Shown here in pieces: positions 23,796-37,070 of a stretch of DNA of 64,000 bases. The DNA is from Haemonchus contortus (taxonomy: Eukaryota > Nematoda > Chromadorea > Rhabditida > Trichostrongylidae). A program made the position numbers and the translations under genes. The notes beneath the pieces were generated by a model, which ran no database searches, was not told where the DNA came from, and saw only the letters and a list, made by a program, of their open reading frames with translations. Position 1 is the stretch's first letter. Each line of letters starts with the position of its first letter. The DNA lies in contig LS997566.1 of assembly GCA_000469685.2 (NCBI GenBank), positions 6,182,491 through 6,246,490 of the forward strand, given 5' to 3'.

Positions 23796-26700
23796 TTAGT
23801 CAAGTAAAAGTAGAAACTGCTGTGACCCATTAGAAGGGTTAGTCAGATCATCGGCGACGTCACTTGCATAAACTGATCGTAAGCATGCAAGTGGCAGAAC
23901 GCGACGTAGGCGTTCTGCAACGGTGTGTTCATCTACCTGCAGACGATGTTCAGCAGGTGATCCAACTTCGACTAAATGGAAATCAAGTAGTAGACGATAC
24001 GTCCATTCGACCGTGAAAAATGTGGCAGCATTTGATGGGAAGGCTCTGAAAGGGAAACAGCTGATTAAGAAGCTCTGGGTCGACATGGTTTTGATTAAAC
24101 AGTTTCCATACAAATGCATGGCGCATCCCGAAAAGGACTTCGACCAACGCCCAATAGCCTCATATGGGAAAATTAATCGAATTTTCGTAAAGTTTTCGAA
24201 TCCCTATTTTCACCGAGAACTCCTAACTAGACTACTTCCTGAGGTTCCAAATGTCATTCTACATCCCCAGAAGAGAGTTGCTTTATTCTAAGGCAGTAAA
24301 GAGCAAGAACGTCTGCACTGAAAGAGTCAGAAATTTCCTACCGTAATAAAGTGGAGCCGAGACCGGTAAAGAAGACCCGTAATCCTCCTTCTCGATATGT
24401 ACTCCGTATACAATGCATGTAGCTGGAATAATTTGCAGCTTGAAATCGAGTTTTTATGACATCCGTTGGATAGTTGAATAGCCACGACAGCATACCGGCG
24501 CCTCCTGTAACAATAGTTCCATGAGAATACTGCGCCAGACTTAAATGTATCGTCAGCTGTTTGGCAACTTGCCGACCGGTCGAACATCTATGTGGTATAC
24601 AAGAAAGATATGTTCAGAAGAATACCAACCTCCGGCAAGGAGCAGCTGAGGACCAGTCAGTGATTCCATCTGACCGTCTTTACTCATTTGCCGTGCCATA
24701 TACTCGTACGAGGCGAAGTAGATACCAAAGGCTGGACAGTCACGAAGTAGCGTGGCCAGGAATCCTCTGAAATCATATTTTCTTCACTAGAAGTCTCCTA
24801 TAAACAGGTAAACATAAATGTCTAGAGGGGTACACTCATCAGGAAATCCACGAATCACTAGAGGAAGCCTCTATTGATGGCTACCCAAAATCAGTCATCT
24901 GAATCCCAAGTGAACTAGGTAAGACCCGAACTGAAACCGGCACCGAGCACGGCGGGATGCATAGAAGTCTACTCTAAACGCTAGTTACTACCTCCGGAGC
25001 TTTTTCCTTACTCGTCACAAGCTGTCCAAGATTTCCAGCCTCACTAAAGTTGTCACAGCTGTGCACGGCCTATTTTATGAGGGCCTTTCACCTTCCCTAC
25101 TTGCTGCCTTCCATCCCTTCCATTCAGGTGCAAGATGTTCCCATTACATCATTTTGGAGAAGGAATCAAAATATTTTCAGGTACTCCCCTTAAATAGTAT
25201 TCACCAAAAATAATCTTTGAAGTGTTAGTGTCCTCATGCGTCAATAATCAAAATATATGCAAACATCATAATGAATCAATCTGATAGGACGTTATCATTA
25301 TTACAATCATATTCGATGTCGTTGACAGTCGTGCCAGTCTTTAGGCGATGCGCAGTTTTTTGATCGGGGAACGATTTCAACGACATCTCCACGTGTATGT
25401 GGGAAATCATCCCCCTCTCCCCAAGTGGCGGTTGCAGGGGAAACCACTAACAACCAAATGGTTCAACAGCGAGAACCAAACTGGTAAACAAAATTAACTT
25501 AACTTCATTAAAGAATTGGAACGATCAGCTATTGACTAGTTCCACAAACCTGTTCAGACTTCCATAGCCGTGCTGGGCGATTATCGATCGAGCAGCATGC
25601 AGAGGTGATTGGTACCGTGAATGAGCCGAGTCCTTCTGGATTTGGATCAGCAGTTTTAATCGTTCCGATGGAGCAGCTGAAGGAATGAGGGATTAGTTCT
25701 CTATCACCGAGAGGAAGCCTTTTTACTCACTTCGCACTTTTTCTCCAGTATTATCTATATTCGCGCTCTTTCCTACTGGCTACTTTGAATTGTCTTGAAA
25801 CGGATATTATACGCCCGTTCCCCTATCCGGTAAGGCAAAATCTAGAGGTGTAATAGAATCACCAGGCAAATAGAGATATCACTCAATAGGGAGATGAGGT
25901 CAACCTGAAAGGAAAACCGCTTCTACTATATTAACCCGATGATCATCTACCATCCGAAAGTCATTCAGAACGGGGCGAGCGCAAGTGATGTTTCCTTCTA
26001 CCTTCCTTTTTCCTCAGTACGAGTAGATATCTGCTACATTCAAGTCTATTGTTGGAGTGTTCCCCTCCTGATATCCCTTAACAGAAAGTTTTCAGAGGGT
26101 CAACACATTGAAAAAAGCAATAGCGTACAGTGTAGTCACTGTAATATTATAAATAAAACTTATTTTGAATCCTGGCCTCAAAAACATGAAGTTGTGACGA
26201 GGATTAACGGAATTGGCATTCATTTGCTGGAAGGATTACCCTTTTGATAGGGAAATTGTTCACATAAGGTTCTTCTTCCTCACTAAAATGATTCGGAGTG
26301 CTTAGTCTTGCTGTCTACTCCAAATCTAGAGCTACATTTGGGTTGTAGAGCTATTCTCATACATCTTTAAGCATTACCTTGCTACGAGTGTTATTAGTTT
26401 GACTGAAATTAATAAATATGATTATTGTGACTTTGTATTCTTCCCGGCGAGCTGCACCAGTTCTTCAACTAGCTTGCCATTTTAGGCCGGTCCCAGATTA
26501 ACTTTCTCTTCATTAGTTGAAACACTAGTTGTAAGAAAGTATTCATGCTCACCGATAACACTCTGCATCATGCCAGCAGCACAACCGGCAAAGAAATGTG
26601 CTCGAAGGGATTCTGGATTGGAGAATTCTCGACAGACCGAACCATGCACTCCAAACACGATTGCATTGATAGCTGTCAGAGAGGCGAGAGGGGATGAAAG

Positions 26701-29700
26701 ACCTGAAATCATGGCAAATTTCAATGAAATTATCAACCATGGCTGAGAGTTGACCAGTAAATCTATCCGGGATCATTATCTACCGCCTAAAAGGTAAAAA
26801 CACCATCATCATCGTCATCGGTTTGCTAAAGCGAGTAATAAGTTGCATGCCAATCTTTCTATGGTTCTCTATTTCGAACGAAGGCATGGCTCATTTTTGT
26901 GAGAAATTTATTTAAGCTATAAATTCTAGAGATTCAACCCCAGAGAATGTATGGCCTCATAAGAGGCTTCGGAGAGTTTTCTAGCCCATTGAGTATTTTG
27001 ATGGAGTCCCTCACTTATCGGACCAATATGGGACCTTTCCTTTTGAACCGACCGATCCCATCATATGCCAACGATGATGACCCTTAACTTCGTATCTGCC
27101 ATGAAGGTCGTCACCACTCTCTCCCCTCTCATCACACCACAATTGCCATCCTTCAGACATTGCAAGCACTTTGCAAGAGACGTTATGTCAAAACAATAAA
27201 CCTTGAACAGGATGATTTGTACCGTCTGCTATTTTCGTCGACCGATCACCACATCTCTCTCAGTTTTTAAGCTCGATTTACACGCTGCCTGATTGTTGTC
27301 GTTTCGATAAAACCGGTACGGTAATCAAAAACACCCAACGAAAATGGTGATAAGAAAACCTTTTCGCTGATAACAATCCGGCAACAAAAATCGTCTTTTG
27401 ATCGGCTGATACTGTAAGTTTTCGAAAGTCGTTATGGGAACTGATAGTATAGCCTCATCAGTTTCTCTTCATGGGGTGATTCTTGATCGCTGGGAGTTTG
27501 GATCGAGAACTCTGAGGCTAGTCAACACAGTTTGAGCTTTCACCAGATTCTAATAAGCCCAACGGGGTGGTCTTTGTTATTACCGTCATAGTTGGATGGA
27601 TAGTGTCAAAACTGGGGTTTCCGTAGACCTCCACAAAGGATACATACCGAATAAGATTGGAGAGTGAAGAACGTATACACACCTCTACTGGGTGGGAATT
27701 ATACAAAAAAACTATGTGAACATGAAATTTAGAAGAGGCTCCCTGAGGACATCGTTTTTTGGCATAATTCTGATACGAGAATCCCGTAGCCCCATTCTAA
27801 CCCTCATTTGATCCACGAAAGGGAAATCCCACCAAGAAGAACCATTTTTAGTAGTAGTACCTGAGATCGGGTCGGTCGTCCCTACATTACCCATGATACT
27901 TTCAAGTCTGACCAATTAACATTCAGTAGCACTCCCAGGCCGTAGGATCGCTAGAAGACTAGCCAACTTGGTTGCAAGACATATCATGTATTAGTGAAAC
28001 CACTCGGTGCTATAACCCTGTCCCCCACCTCCGTGGTCACGCTGTGATGGTGAATCTCGCCCCGAAACCAACGCACCCATCTCTTTGAAAGAGTTCTTGT
28101 GTCGTTGACATTGCAGTGATAGCGGCGCAACCTGCAGACATCTCATAAATCAACGATTTCCGGCCAAATCGCTTACTGGAGCTGATTAGATCTACAGACG
28201 AATACCGGAAAGAGTAGCCCACGACGTTACACCCTTGATAGAAAAACGGCTCAGTACTCATTGGAAGCATATAACTGACCTCTAGCGGATCCCCTATGGA
28301 ATAGAAAGGCTCACAACAAGTGGAATAAGATCCAGTTTCTCAACTCAGGGAACTTCTTGTAGCTTTAATCCTTGTGAAGGGGAACTCATGCAGTCTAGTC
28401 TGGGTTGTTAGACCTCTACATGACCCTTTACACGACCGTATTCAGTCCTATAGGTTCCTATACACTGAATGAATTCAAATTAAGAGCGCTGATAAGACTT
28501 CACCTCTAAAAGCCAAAACATATGTGGTAACCCTTACTTGGTTGATGGCTCATGTAAATATTCTGTTAAAAAAAGTAATTCTATGAAAATAAAGATAAAC
28601 AAAAATCTACAGCATCGAATTCTTTGTATGAGTGAGCTATACTAGGCAGATACTGGTTGATACTTACTTCTTTAAAAATCCACATTCACTTCAAGAAAAG
28701 TCGAATTTACAGATTTGAAGAGTTCACCTTGGGTAGTGGAATAAATAGTCATTGAATAATATTGTATATATGGGTCCCTTAGGCTCCCGGTTGTCAAGCA
28801 CTAATAAATAAAGGATAAAGTTTTTGGCGTTGATCAATCCCGTCTGAGGGATGCGCCCCCGCACTCGACTTCCATTCAGAATCGTAGTGGCGTAATGAGT
28901 GCGTATGTGGCCTATACAATGACTTGCGGTGGCCAGCCGATGTACAAGTCAGTGCTTTTATCCTCCCAGACAAGTCTGGTACCAATTCACCGACCCCGGA
29001 GGGATGGAAGGCTTGGTTGGCCTAGGCGGGCATCGATCCGGGAGTCGAACCCCTGACCGTGCGTGTGATATAGTGCGCCACTTGCCACTACACCACCTCC
29101 GCCCGTCAAGCACTAATATAGTTAACAAACGGCTGTTCCCTTTGGGACACCCAGAAATTCCTCCCAATAAGTGAACTTCACATGAATAAGAATGACAAAT
29201 GGTTCATAAAAAGAAGGTGAGCTAAACAGACACCATCCAATTCTTTTGATTAGGTCCCATCTCTTTTTCCTAGGACAAATTAAGTTCAAAACATCTATAG
29301 AGTCATTGATTAAATAGTTGACGGCTGCACTGAACGATACCCACTTCATAGGGGAGCGATGATTGATGGGTATGAAAGAAAATCGTTAATCACAACGTAT
29401 CCACCCGTAGCAACAAACGAATACGTTCCCCAATCGATTGATCCAATCAATTCGGGCCATTCAAATCAACCCCAAAGCGGTTCTCTAACGGGTCAAATGT
29501 TCAAAACCCTGCTTTACAACTGTAATACTATGAGCGAGATCACAGACCTTTGTAGAGACCAGCAACACCTTCTTTTTGGATGATCGTCTTGAAACAGTGC
29601 CAAGTTCCACGGTAAAGTTTCGAGCCAGCATGTTGCATCTGTAGACGAACTTTGACCGTATCCAAAGGATGTCCGGCGAGGACACCGGCTGCCCCTGAAA

Positions 29701-29800
29701 AACAATAAATATTCAAAATTACTCTGTAAATCAATAGGTCAAACAGTAAATAATCAATCATACCTCCTAAACATCCTGCAAAAAAGTCAATAGCTGACAT
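23796..29800 (-). CDS. mitochondrial carrier (SLC25 family, A45/47/48-like)
   Basis: A six-helix inner mitochondrial membrane transporter. Seven minus-strand exons: 29764-29800, 29548-29694, 26553-26702, 25550-25676, 24630-24766, 24342-24504 and 23796-24045. All phases agree and give 336 residues and a TAA stop. The three signature motifs Px[DE]xx[KR] appear once per repeat: HPLDTVK (21-27), PSERLK (114-119) and YPTDVIK (211-217), spaced about 95 residues apart as expected. Other landmarks are FAGCLGGAAGVLAGHPLD at the start, GLSSPLASLTAINAIVFG, FAGCAAG, LLRDCPAFGIYFASYE, GAGMLSWLFNYPTD and FPSNAATFFTVEW. These fit the SLC25A45/47/48 branch (orphan or amino-acid/carnitine-type carriers); the exact substrate is not predictable. 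The C-terminal tail after about residue 280 is longer than usual. Intron 2 (26703-29547) is 2.8 kb and contains a complete SINE. A TTTAAG lies 13 bases before the ATG as a possible trans-splice site. Confidence 0.9.
28807..29104 (-). mobile_element. complete tRNA-headed SINE (family 1) with 14-bp target-site duplication
   Basis: Read on the minus strand, it starts with a tRNA-like head. The A-box-like GGTGTAGTGGCAAGTGG is followed by the B-box GGGTTCGANTCC type sequence at about pol III spacing. The body contains AGGCCAACCAAGCCTTCC, GGATAAAAGCACTGAC and GGCCACCGCAAGTCATTG. The tail ends in ...AACTTTATCCTTTATT. It is flanked by perfect 14-base direct repeats GTCAAGCACTAATA (28793-28806 and 29105-29118), the hallmark of LINE-assisted insertion. 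It lies in intron 2 of the SLC25 gene, in sense with it. Confidence 0.85.
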
Positions 29801-29813
29801 AATAAGTCAAATA

Positions 29814-29819
29814 CTTAAA
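29814..29819 (-). promoter_or_regulatory. candidate spliced-leader acceptor of the SLC25 gene
   Basis: The minus strand reads TTTAAG, 13 bases before the ATG at 29800. It is an AAG-type site, like several internal acceptors in this window. Inferred from position only. Confidence 0.3.
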
Positions 29820-31411
29820 CAATGAGCGAGATCAAATAGGTATGTGTCGCGTATCGCGCCTAGCCTTCGAGGCTGGTGACGGAAACGCGATAACTGGTAA
29901 TCAGGCAGAAGCTGTAGTATGCTGACAAGCAGCAGAAGACGTCCGAGTGAGTCTAGTAAGTGGGAATATCAGAAGATGTGGGAGAAGCGCAAAATGTCGA
30001 CGACCAAGACTCGACCTCTTCGAAGTTGCCGCGTTCTAATATGGTGCTAATCACACCCCAGGTCCACCCCCATATTCGCTGATCGATCTACGGTAGCTGT
30101 GATGGGTCGGTCGACAAGTGTACACCCCGACACGTAGACGCAGACATTGCCGTTCATTCCTACAGTACACAGGTCTCATGAGAGAGACGGAGAGAGATGG
30201 CTGAGACGACAGACAGTCGCCCCACGTATGAAGCCGGTATTGGTGAAACACGATCTTCTGAGAGAACAACGTCATCTGTTCGGTGGTCTAGGAAGTTGGA
30301 CCAATGCTGACTCAGACCAAAGGAGAGGATTGAGAGTAGGTGCCCAAGTAGGTAACGTCATAACTATGACAACATTCGATACCTCTGGGAGCGGCAGAGG
30401 TTGGTAGATCCCAAACGTCGAGGAGAACCTCCTTCCGGCTCACCATCGTAGCCAGCGAAAAAAAGCAAAAAGAAGATAAACTTACTTCCCACCTCCCCTA
30501 CAACTATCAGTTACCCGTTTACTCGTAAATTTCAGGCTGTCTCGTCCTTTTGGGCCCAGATATTGCAAATTGAAATCATGACTTAAGGTGACTTCACTCA
30601 ACAAAATAATAATATTTAGTGTACATTTGGAACAACTGGAGATCTTAGAGTGCATTTGCAAAGAGAAAGTCGGAAACCAGAACAGTTGCAGTGTTAGGTA
30701 GTTCAGTTCTGAGAGGCGACCGTGGTCTCGGAGATGATCAATCTCCTTCGGTGCATCCACGAAATTGACTTTCGTTCAGATTAGTAGTAACAAATAGCTT
30801 TGTAGGATGATCCAGCAGACTCCCAATGCTCTTTCTCTACCAGACAGCCTCTGTACTTACTAGTAGATCCATCAGTAAGGATATTAAGCTTATAAAGTTC
30901 GAGGACTTCCAACCTGAGATTCGATCTTCAGATCATGAGCACTACGACGGCGCAACTTGTTACTGTGCGCCTTTGCCACACTCAATATTTGTGAACTTCT
31001 GTGAAAGTTTACTATTGGGCTTTCGTAAGATATCAGTATTTCTTACTCTTTTGCTCATTTATCAATTATCAATTATCATTTATCATGCATTTTTATCAAC
31101 GGATAAAACACTGTGGATCATTATTATCATTGAACACTGTTTTGTTCAATGATACTCGATAATGTCTTTTTGCTGGAAGTGTCTAGACATATCATCATTC
31201 TCACTTGAAGTTTCTTGAGTCGACAACGATTTGCAAGAACTTTCGCTAATTGCAAATGATTGAAGAAATCGGCGCGCAGCAAAACCTGATCCTTTACATC
31301 AATCTGACGCAATATCGCATCATTCTCAGGGAATTATGACACGGTAACAAAACATACCGGGTATTCGTTTCTACCTGAAGGAGTAAAGTCAATTCTTCCA
31401 AATACGGGAAT
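29820..31411. other. upstream flank of SLC25, nothing recognised
   Basis: Includes the SLC25 promoter region. Open frames such as 30826-31152 (plus) have no family resemblance or exon context. Confidence 0.35.
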
Positions 31412-31690
31412 ATATATGGCGGTGGTGGCGTAGTGGGAAGAAACACACCAGTATGGTCACGAGTTCGACTCCCGGTTTGATATCCGCCTAGGCCAACCAA
31501 GCCTTCCTTCCCGTCGGGAAGGTGAATCGGTATCAGATTCGCCTGGGAGGATAAAAGCGCTAACATCTACATCGGTTGGCCACCGCAAGTCATTTTATAG
31601 ACCACGTATGCATTCAATACCACACTACGATTCTGATTAGTGGTCGAACGCGGAGGCGCATCCCTCAGAAGGAACTTACTAACGCCGAAG
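31412..31690 (+). mobile_element. SINE family 1, near-complete copy
   Basis: A-box-like GGTGGCGTAGTGGGAAG, B-box GAGTTCGACTCCC, then CCTAGGCCAACCAAGCC, GGATAAAAGCGCTAAC, GGCCACCGCAAGTCATT and a tail with GCGCATCCCTCAGA. It matches the complete copy at 28807-29104 along its length, with scattered changes. Target-site duplications were not found. Confidence 0.8.
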
Positions 31691-32219
31691 GGATAAAAGT
31701 AGTCTTCGAAGTTCCCGAAGAATTCTTACTATAAGCATGAGTAGAGCAAGGATCATTCAGTAAAAACCAAGCACCACTAAAATTATGAATAAAAGAGGCA
31801 AGCATGATGTATCCGAGTATACCTCCACCAACGTTCCATAGATCTCTGAAACTCAAGGAACCTATGAATTTCAATTACAGGGCTACTGTCCGAAGCTTTG
31901 TGACATTTCTATCAGGTGTTTTTTCGCCCTATGTTAGCCTTATGACAATCTTACTCTGGTCACGTAGTATCAATGTCCTTCAGACCGAACCTGATCGCTC
32001 CACGTGGCGTCAACAGTGGCTGCAGGGAGCAAAGACCGACATGTATGCGGTGACGCTGGAGAACTTTAGACCTTTTAGGTGGGAAAGTCACTTTTCCATG
32101 TGCGAGACGAATTTGACGAATTGGTATTAGCCGCTGTTGATTATTTTCTGCAGTTTTTAATCACTTAGAGAAATGAAGGTCCTTACCAAATTATCGAAAG
32201 CAATTTTTATAAAAAAAAA

Positions 32220-32385
32220 GTCTGGCATGCGCCCTGCATTTCACTTCCAGTCAGAGTGGTAATGACATTTAGTATGCGTATGTGGCCTCGTACGCGACCT
32301 ATATGCACTGAATTGTGAGGGCCAACCGATGTGGATTTCGGTGCATTCATCCTTCCAAGAGTGAGTATGATACCAGTCATTCCTT
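32220..32385 (-). mobile_element. SINE family 1, partial copy
   Basis: Reversed tail and body (ATGCGCCCTGCATT, TATGCGTATGTGGCC, GGCCAACCGATGTGGA) match the family. The head is absent and the match fades near 32385. Confidence 0.6.
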
Positions 32386-34739
32386 CTGTTTTGATGGCCT
32401 CTTGGACCGCGCTTGTGGGCCCACGATAATGCAAAACAACCTTCTTCAGATCACCCCATTCCTTTGGCTCATGAGATCTCTCGCGCTCAGCACAACAGAT
32501 CGTTTTCTCCGCTAGGAAACCTCGGCCTTTGATCACAGACTGACATCCACGCTGGAATTTCGATGATTGCGCCGTACCGGAACACTTTCAGCTCTCACTA
32601 GGACCCCTTGGCATAGCTATCCCTGAGTTACTTGTGCCCGTAGAGCTAACCTAAAAAACGCGACAATGGGATGTGGCTTTATATAAACTCACCTTGAACA
32701 TTGAAAAAAGGGGTACTGATATAGACTAGCTCTAAGAAGTTCTCTGTGCATTCATTCGTAGGAACGTTTGGTACTTGACTGGCCTTGACTTTGCAATGAT
32801 AGGCACAAGCCGCTTAAATACGCTTCCCACCTCCTGAATAACATGATTTACTCACCCAGTCTACCTAGATGCACGAAATTCGAGGAAACCTTGGCAAGAG
32901 GATCCGGTTCACTGAACTTAGGTAGGGTAGCGGAACTCCCTGATTCTAGTTACTGTGTCCAATGCACAAATATCTCCTACAACTAAGTAACTAACAAAAA
33001 CGTCAAAGCGATATTTTCGCTTGCGAATTATTCGTGAATGAAGTGGAAATGCGGATGATCGATTTCGGACCCTTTGTGCCCGATTTCTAGGATTGTCGGA
33101 CCGCTCATTGTGCCATTCTCACAGTACATGGTGAAAATTGCTGAATGCTTGCCTAGGCGAGCCTTCATCATGCGGTAGAAACCAGTTTTGGTCATCATGT
33201 GCAATGGCGGTTATCATAAGGCGGATAGTGTTCACGTCTGATTCTCGGCCAAGTCACGAGTCGGGGTGTTCGCCAAAAAAACCACATGGGGGAAAATGGA
33301 CGAGAACACATGCTCACTAGGAATGTGTGGTTGTGATGGACATTTCTAAGAAGAAAAATAAAAGTCACTAGGGAATTTCTAAACATTCTTTCAACATATT
33401 ACTCTGGCTGAGTAGAGTTTGTGTCAAGTGACGATGCTAACAACCTGTAGCCCCAAATCAGACCTTGAATCCATCCATCTAAGCAAACGAGCTCTTCGTC
33501 TATCCAGATGCGTTAATAGGATCCTGTTGGGAAGGGCAAAAGTAGTGGTCCAAACGAATATTGTCCTCTACCAGTTGTTGTATAGGTCGAATATGCAATC
33601 AAGCACCTCGTCCATTCTTATTAGTAGAATTCCATTGCTCAGGTGTATCCCGAAGCAGGATTGACAGCACCAGAAAACTTTGTTAGCTCACCATGTTGAA
33701 TATTTTTTTTGGAGTGAGCAGTCGATTGTTTGTATGTTTATTCACTGGTTTACTTAAGTATTTTCCTGTCTCTCTGTCTACCCTCAAGGGCCATAATAGG
33801 AGAAGTTGGCGGTGAACCCTGCATTATTTTGGATACTGCTTTACAGTACTCTACGAGATATCGGTCGGGAGACTCTTATTCTTTCAAGCCAGTGCATCAA
33901 CTGACAGATAATGACAGACCAGATCCTTTCTTCACTGATCAGTAAGGCAGGATTAGGCATTGTTCCCAGAGACTGATCATTTCTTGAAACTTCAAAGCTA
34001 GAGTGAAAAGGTCCCTTTCCTGAAAAGGTCAAACAGCTATTCCCTTCTCAATTCTGATGCTATTTTCCAAAAAAGCTTAAAGCTGGCAGTTGCTGCCCTT
34101 TTCGGCAAGGGCATGATAAGGGAGCAGTGCTGATAGTCGAACAAACAAAGCCCCCTACTCGACGAAGTTGGTTTCCGGAGATTGGGAGGCGAACAAAGAG
34201 CCTTCCTTTTCAGAGACCACATTCCAATGAAATCGACTGGGTGTTCTCTAATCACGTCTTCTCCTAGCATCTTTCTGTCAACTGCTCAGTGATAAAGCAA
34301 ACTGCTGAATCCTGAACCCGTAATCAATTTTTAAAAAACGTCTTCTTTTCCGTCCAATGGCGTTTGGGGTAAGCTACGCACTCAGCTATCAAAACCAAAA
34401 AAACCAAAAAAAAACCGTACCGAAGCTCCAGTGTGTACCCGGCTTGTGCAATCTTTTATCTTCAAAGAACAAATCTATGTGGAAGTCGATTTTTATATCT
34501 TGCAAATAAGTTCACTTCCAGATAATCAGCTTCAAAAAAAACTGGTGATTTGGTACAGAAGGACAGATTCTAGGCCGTGCATTGGGATTGGGAAACGGTA
34601 GGACTTCATGACTGCTTCACTTACGCTCTCCATGGCCACCTACACTGCAAGGGCTGAAGCTAGCACCAGCAGTGAAGCGATTTCAACGAAGAAAACTTCG
34701 TTTCATCCCTCCGAAGTTGACCAAATGGTACAAGACTCT
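32386..34739. other. intergenic, nothing recognised
   Basis: No family resemblance in any frame. A minus-strand open frame at 34037-34270 has no recognisable relatives and no splice context. Confidence 0.35.
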
Positions 34740-34865
34740 CTGGGAGTATAAAAGCTCTGACCATCGACGTCGACTGGCTGCTGCATGTAATCAGGTAGGC
34801 CACATACGCATTCAAAACGCTATCATGATTCCGAATGGAAACCGAATGTGAGGACTCGTCTCAGA
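34740..34865 (+). mobile_element. SINE family 1, short fragment
   Basis: TCTGGGAGTATAAAAGCTCT, a CGACTGGCTGC block, GGCCACATACGCATTC and ATTCCGAATGGAAACCGAATG follow the middle of the SINE body. Both ends are missing. Confidence 0.55.
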
Positions 34866-36234
34866 AAAGAGATTTTTTAAAAGCAAAGACCTTTTAGTTC
34901 ATTTTTTGCGAAAAAAAAAATAAGACAGACACCGAATGGAGTCGCGTGTCAGGGTTTTTTTTTTGGAAGGTTTTGGAAATGATCACGTGCCTTTTCCTCA
35001 GCGACTTGGCGGTTGGAAATGATTGATGAGAAGTCCAGGAAAATCAACTTTACCTTCATATCACTATGAGGGCTGAATTCTATGTAGAGACTCGGATTTT
35101 AGCGAAAAGATGGTGCAATGAGAGCTGTCTTGAAAACCTCTCTATCCGTATACATTGACTATCATGCCTTGTATTTGGACTTGCCGTGGTATTCTTTACT
35201 TTGCAATCGTATGCTAGTTTAGGTTCTTTGGCTTTTCTGGAAATGGGGTAACTTCTATCGCCTAACGAGGTTGTTATTTTTACAGTTGTAACTGTTTAGC
35301 CTTACATTTCAACCCTTTCGTTTTGTTTTTTTCTTTTGACCTTTTAATGGAGTTGAAAGGGTCGTGCAGTAAAGTCATGCAATCAAAACGATTCCATTCT
35401 TCAGCCTTTTTCAGCAAGAGATACCAATAGGGACCAGCACGCCTTGCAGAGTTTCTGCAGAAGGGCGACATGAAAATTTTCTTCGACAGCTTTCCTACGT
35501 CCCAGTTCTCTTAGGGGTATTTTATCCGAATAAAAACCGAAAAAGGGAATTCTTTTATTTCTGGTTAAGTTTTTTTTTTCGTTCGTTCCTGTTTGGCTCC
35601 ATTCCATTCCTTCGTCATGCAGATGTTCTGCAGAGAATCCATTCCTAGTGAACTTAATTGAGGCCCAATTAATCTTGATGTAATGGATTTGGATTCAATT
35701 TTTGATAAGAAAACCAATCAGTACGAGTTTCATTCAAGGTGGCTGTAACCGTTCCTAGAGAGTAATGGCTGTGATAAGAGCAAAGAATGATGTTAAAGCG
35801 ATAGACTGGATGTCGGGGTCAAATGAGTGGTAATGAATCTTCAGCGAGAAGGTCGTCTTTGGTCATTCCCGTAAAAATCATCTATGTTGATCCAAAACAT
35901 TCTTCCAATAGAGAAAAGGGACGAGTTTGTACAGAGAGTATGTAAACATAATAAGTAAACATGCGAAAATGATAAAATAATAAAACTTGAAGGGAAAGTA
36001 TGGTCAGCTTCGCCTCTTCACTAGACGGGTCGCCACATTCACCTTCCTTGGAGGTTCATCTGCCGCTTTGGATGGTGGATAAATGTAATGGGTGAAGGGA
36101 GGACTGGATAGGGGGAGTTTGGGGCGACATAAGCTTACAAGACATGGGAAGCAAGCACGAGTACTGGCTGAACTAAGAAAGCAGAATAAAAAATATGAAC
36201 AGAATTCCTTCATATACCTGAGGATATAAATACC
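34866..36234. other. intergenic, nothing recognised
   Basis: No gene or repeat identified; several A- and T-runs. Confidence 0.35.
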
Positions 36235-36505
36235 TTTGGACTTTAATTAATTCCGTCTGAGGGATGCGCCTACACATCCGATTCCATTCATGAACAGAAT
36301 TCCATTCAGAATCGTAGTCGCGTATTGAATGAGTATGGTGTCTATACAATGACTTGAGGTGGCCGACCGATGGACAAGTCGGTGATTTTATCCTCTCTAC
36401 CAATTAACCGATCCCGGAGAGATGGATGATTTGGTTGGCCTAGATGGATTTGGCCTCGACCCAGGGTTCGAACCCGTGACCATGCGTATGAGTTCGCTTA
36501 GTGGT
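36235..36505 (-). mobile_element. SINE family 1, near-complete copy
   Basis: Reversed copy with GTCTGAGGGATGCG, GACTTGAGGTGGCC, GGTGATTTTATCCTC, TTGGTTGGCCTAGATGG and the B-box as GGGTTCGAACCC. The head beyond the B-box is diverged. Confidence 0.8.
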
Positions 36506-37070
36506 TCAGATCTCGACTGAGACATTGAGGAACTGAGTCTTCTACGAGGGAAGTATATGGCTTATTCCTAGACAGGATTGATCAAAATCAAGGAATACAT
36601 ATTCTGGTTTTCAGTCTTTTGGCATAGTTTCAATACATCGCTGGCCCAATATAATGAACTCACGTGGTGTTTCGCTTCAAAAGCAGTCCTTAGGCTCTTT
36701 ATTTTGCCTGTTCTTTGTCTTTTGAAGGTTCTTTTATTTTTCCCTTATCTAAGTCGCACGTGCAGCTAGTGATGCCCATAAGCGAGGTTTCCCTATCGGT
36801 TTGCATTCAGCGAAAATAATACGCTTGGCTTTAATCGCATGGAGTTCGTTTTACAAATTATCGGTTTCAAAGTGTAATTCCAGAGGGGATTAAGTACACC
36901 TGTAATCATCTTAAGGGATCAGAATGGGAGCCGTCAAATGAAAGGGTTCCCATAGGCATAGATTAGGTATGTGACGACATTAATTTACACTTAGACATGT
37001 CAGTTGATTCTATCAAAACGGCAATTTTTCAAAAAATGTCTTCAACGATTAATTCAAATTTAAAACAAAC
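36506..37070. other. intergenic, nothing recognised
   Basis: No gene, repeat or regulatory element identified. Confidence 0.35.

Noticed and set aside
28993..29104. Possible tRNA genes at GGTTCGANTCC motifs (also 31470, 36470, 58895, 61685, 23033)
   Set aside because: Each is part of a repeated SINE-like unit with a conserved body, and no complete cloverleaf with a sound anticodon loop was found.
30826..31152. 108-codon plus-strand open frame
   Set aside because: AT-rich hydrophobic end, no resemblance to known proteins, no splice or start context.
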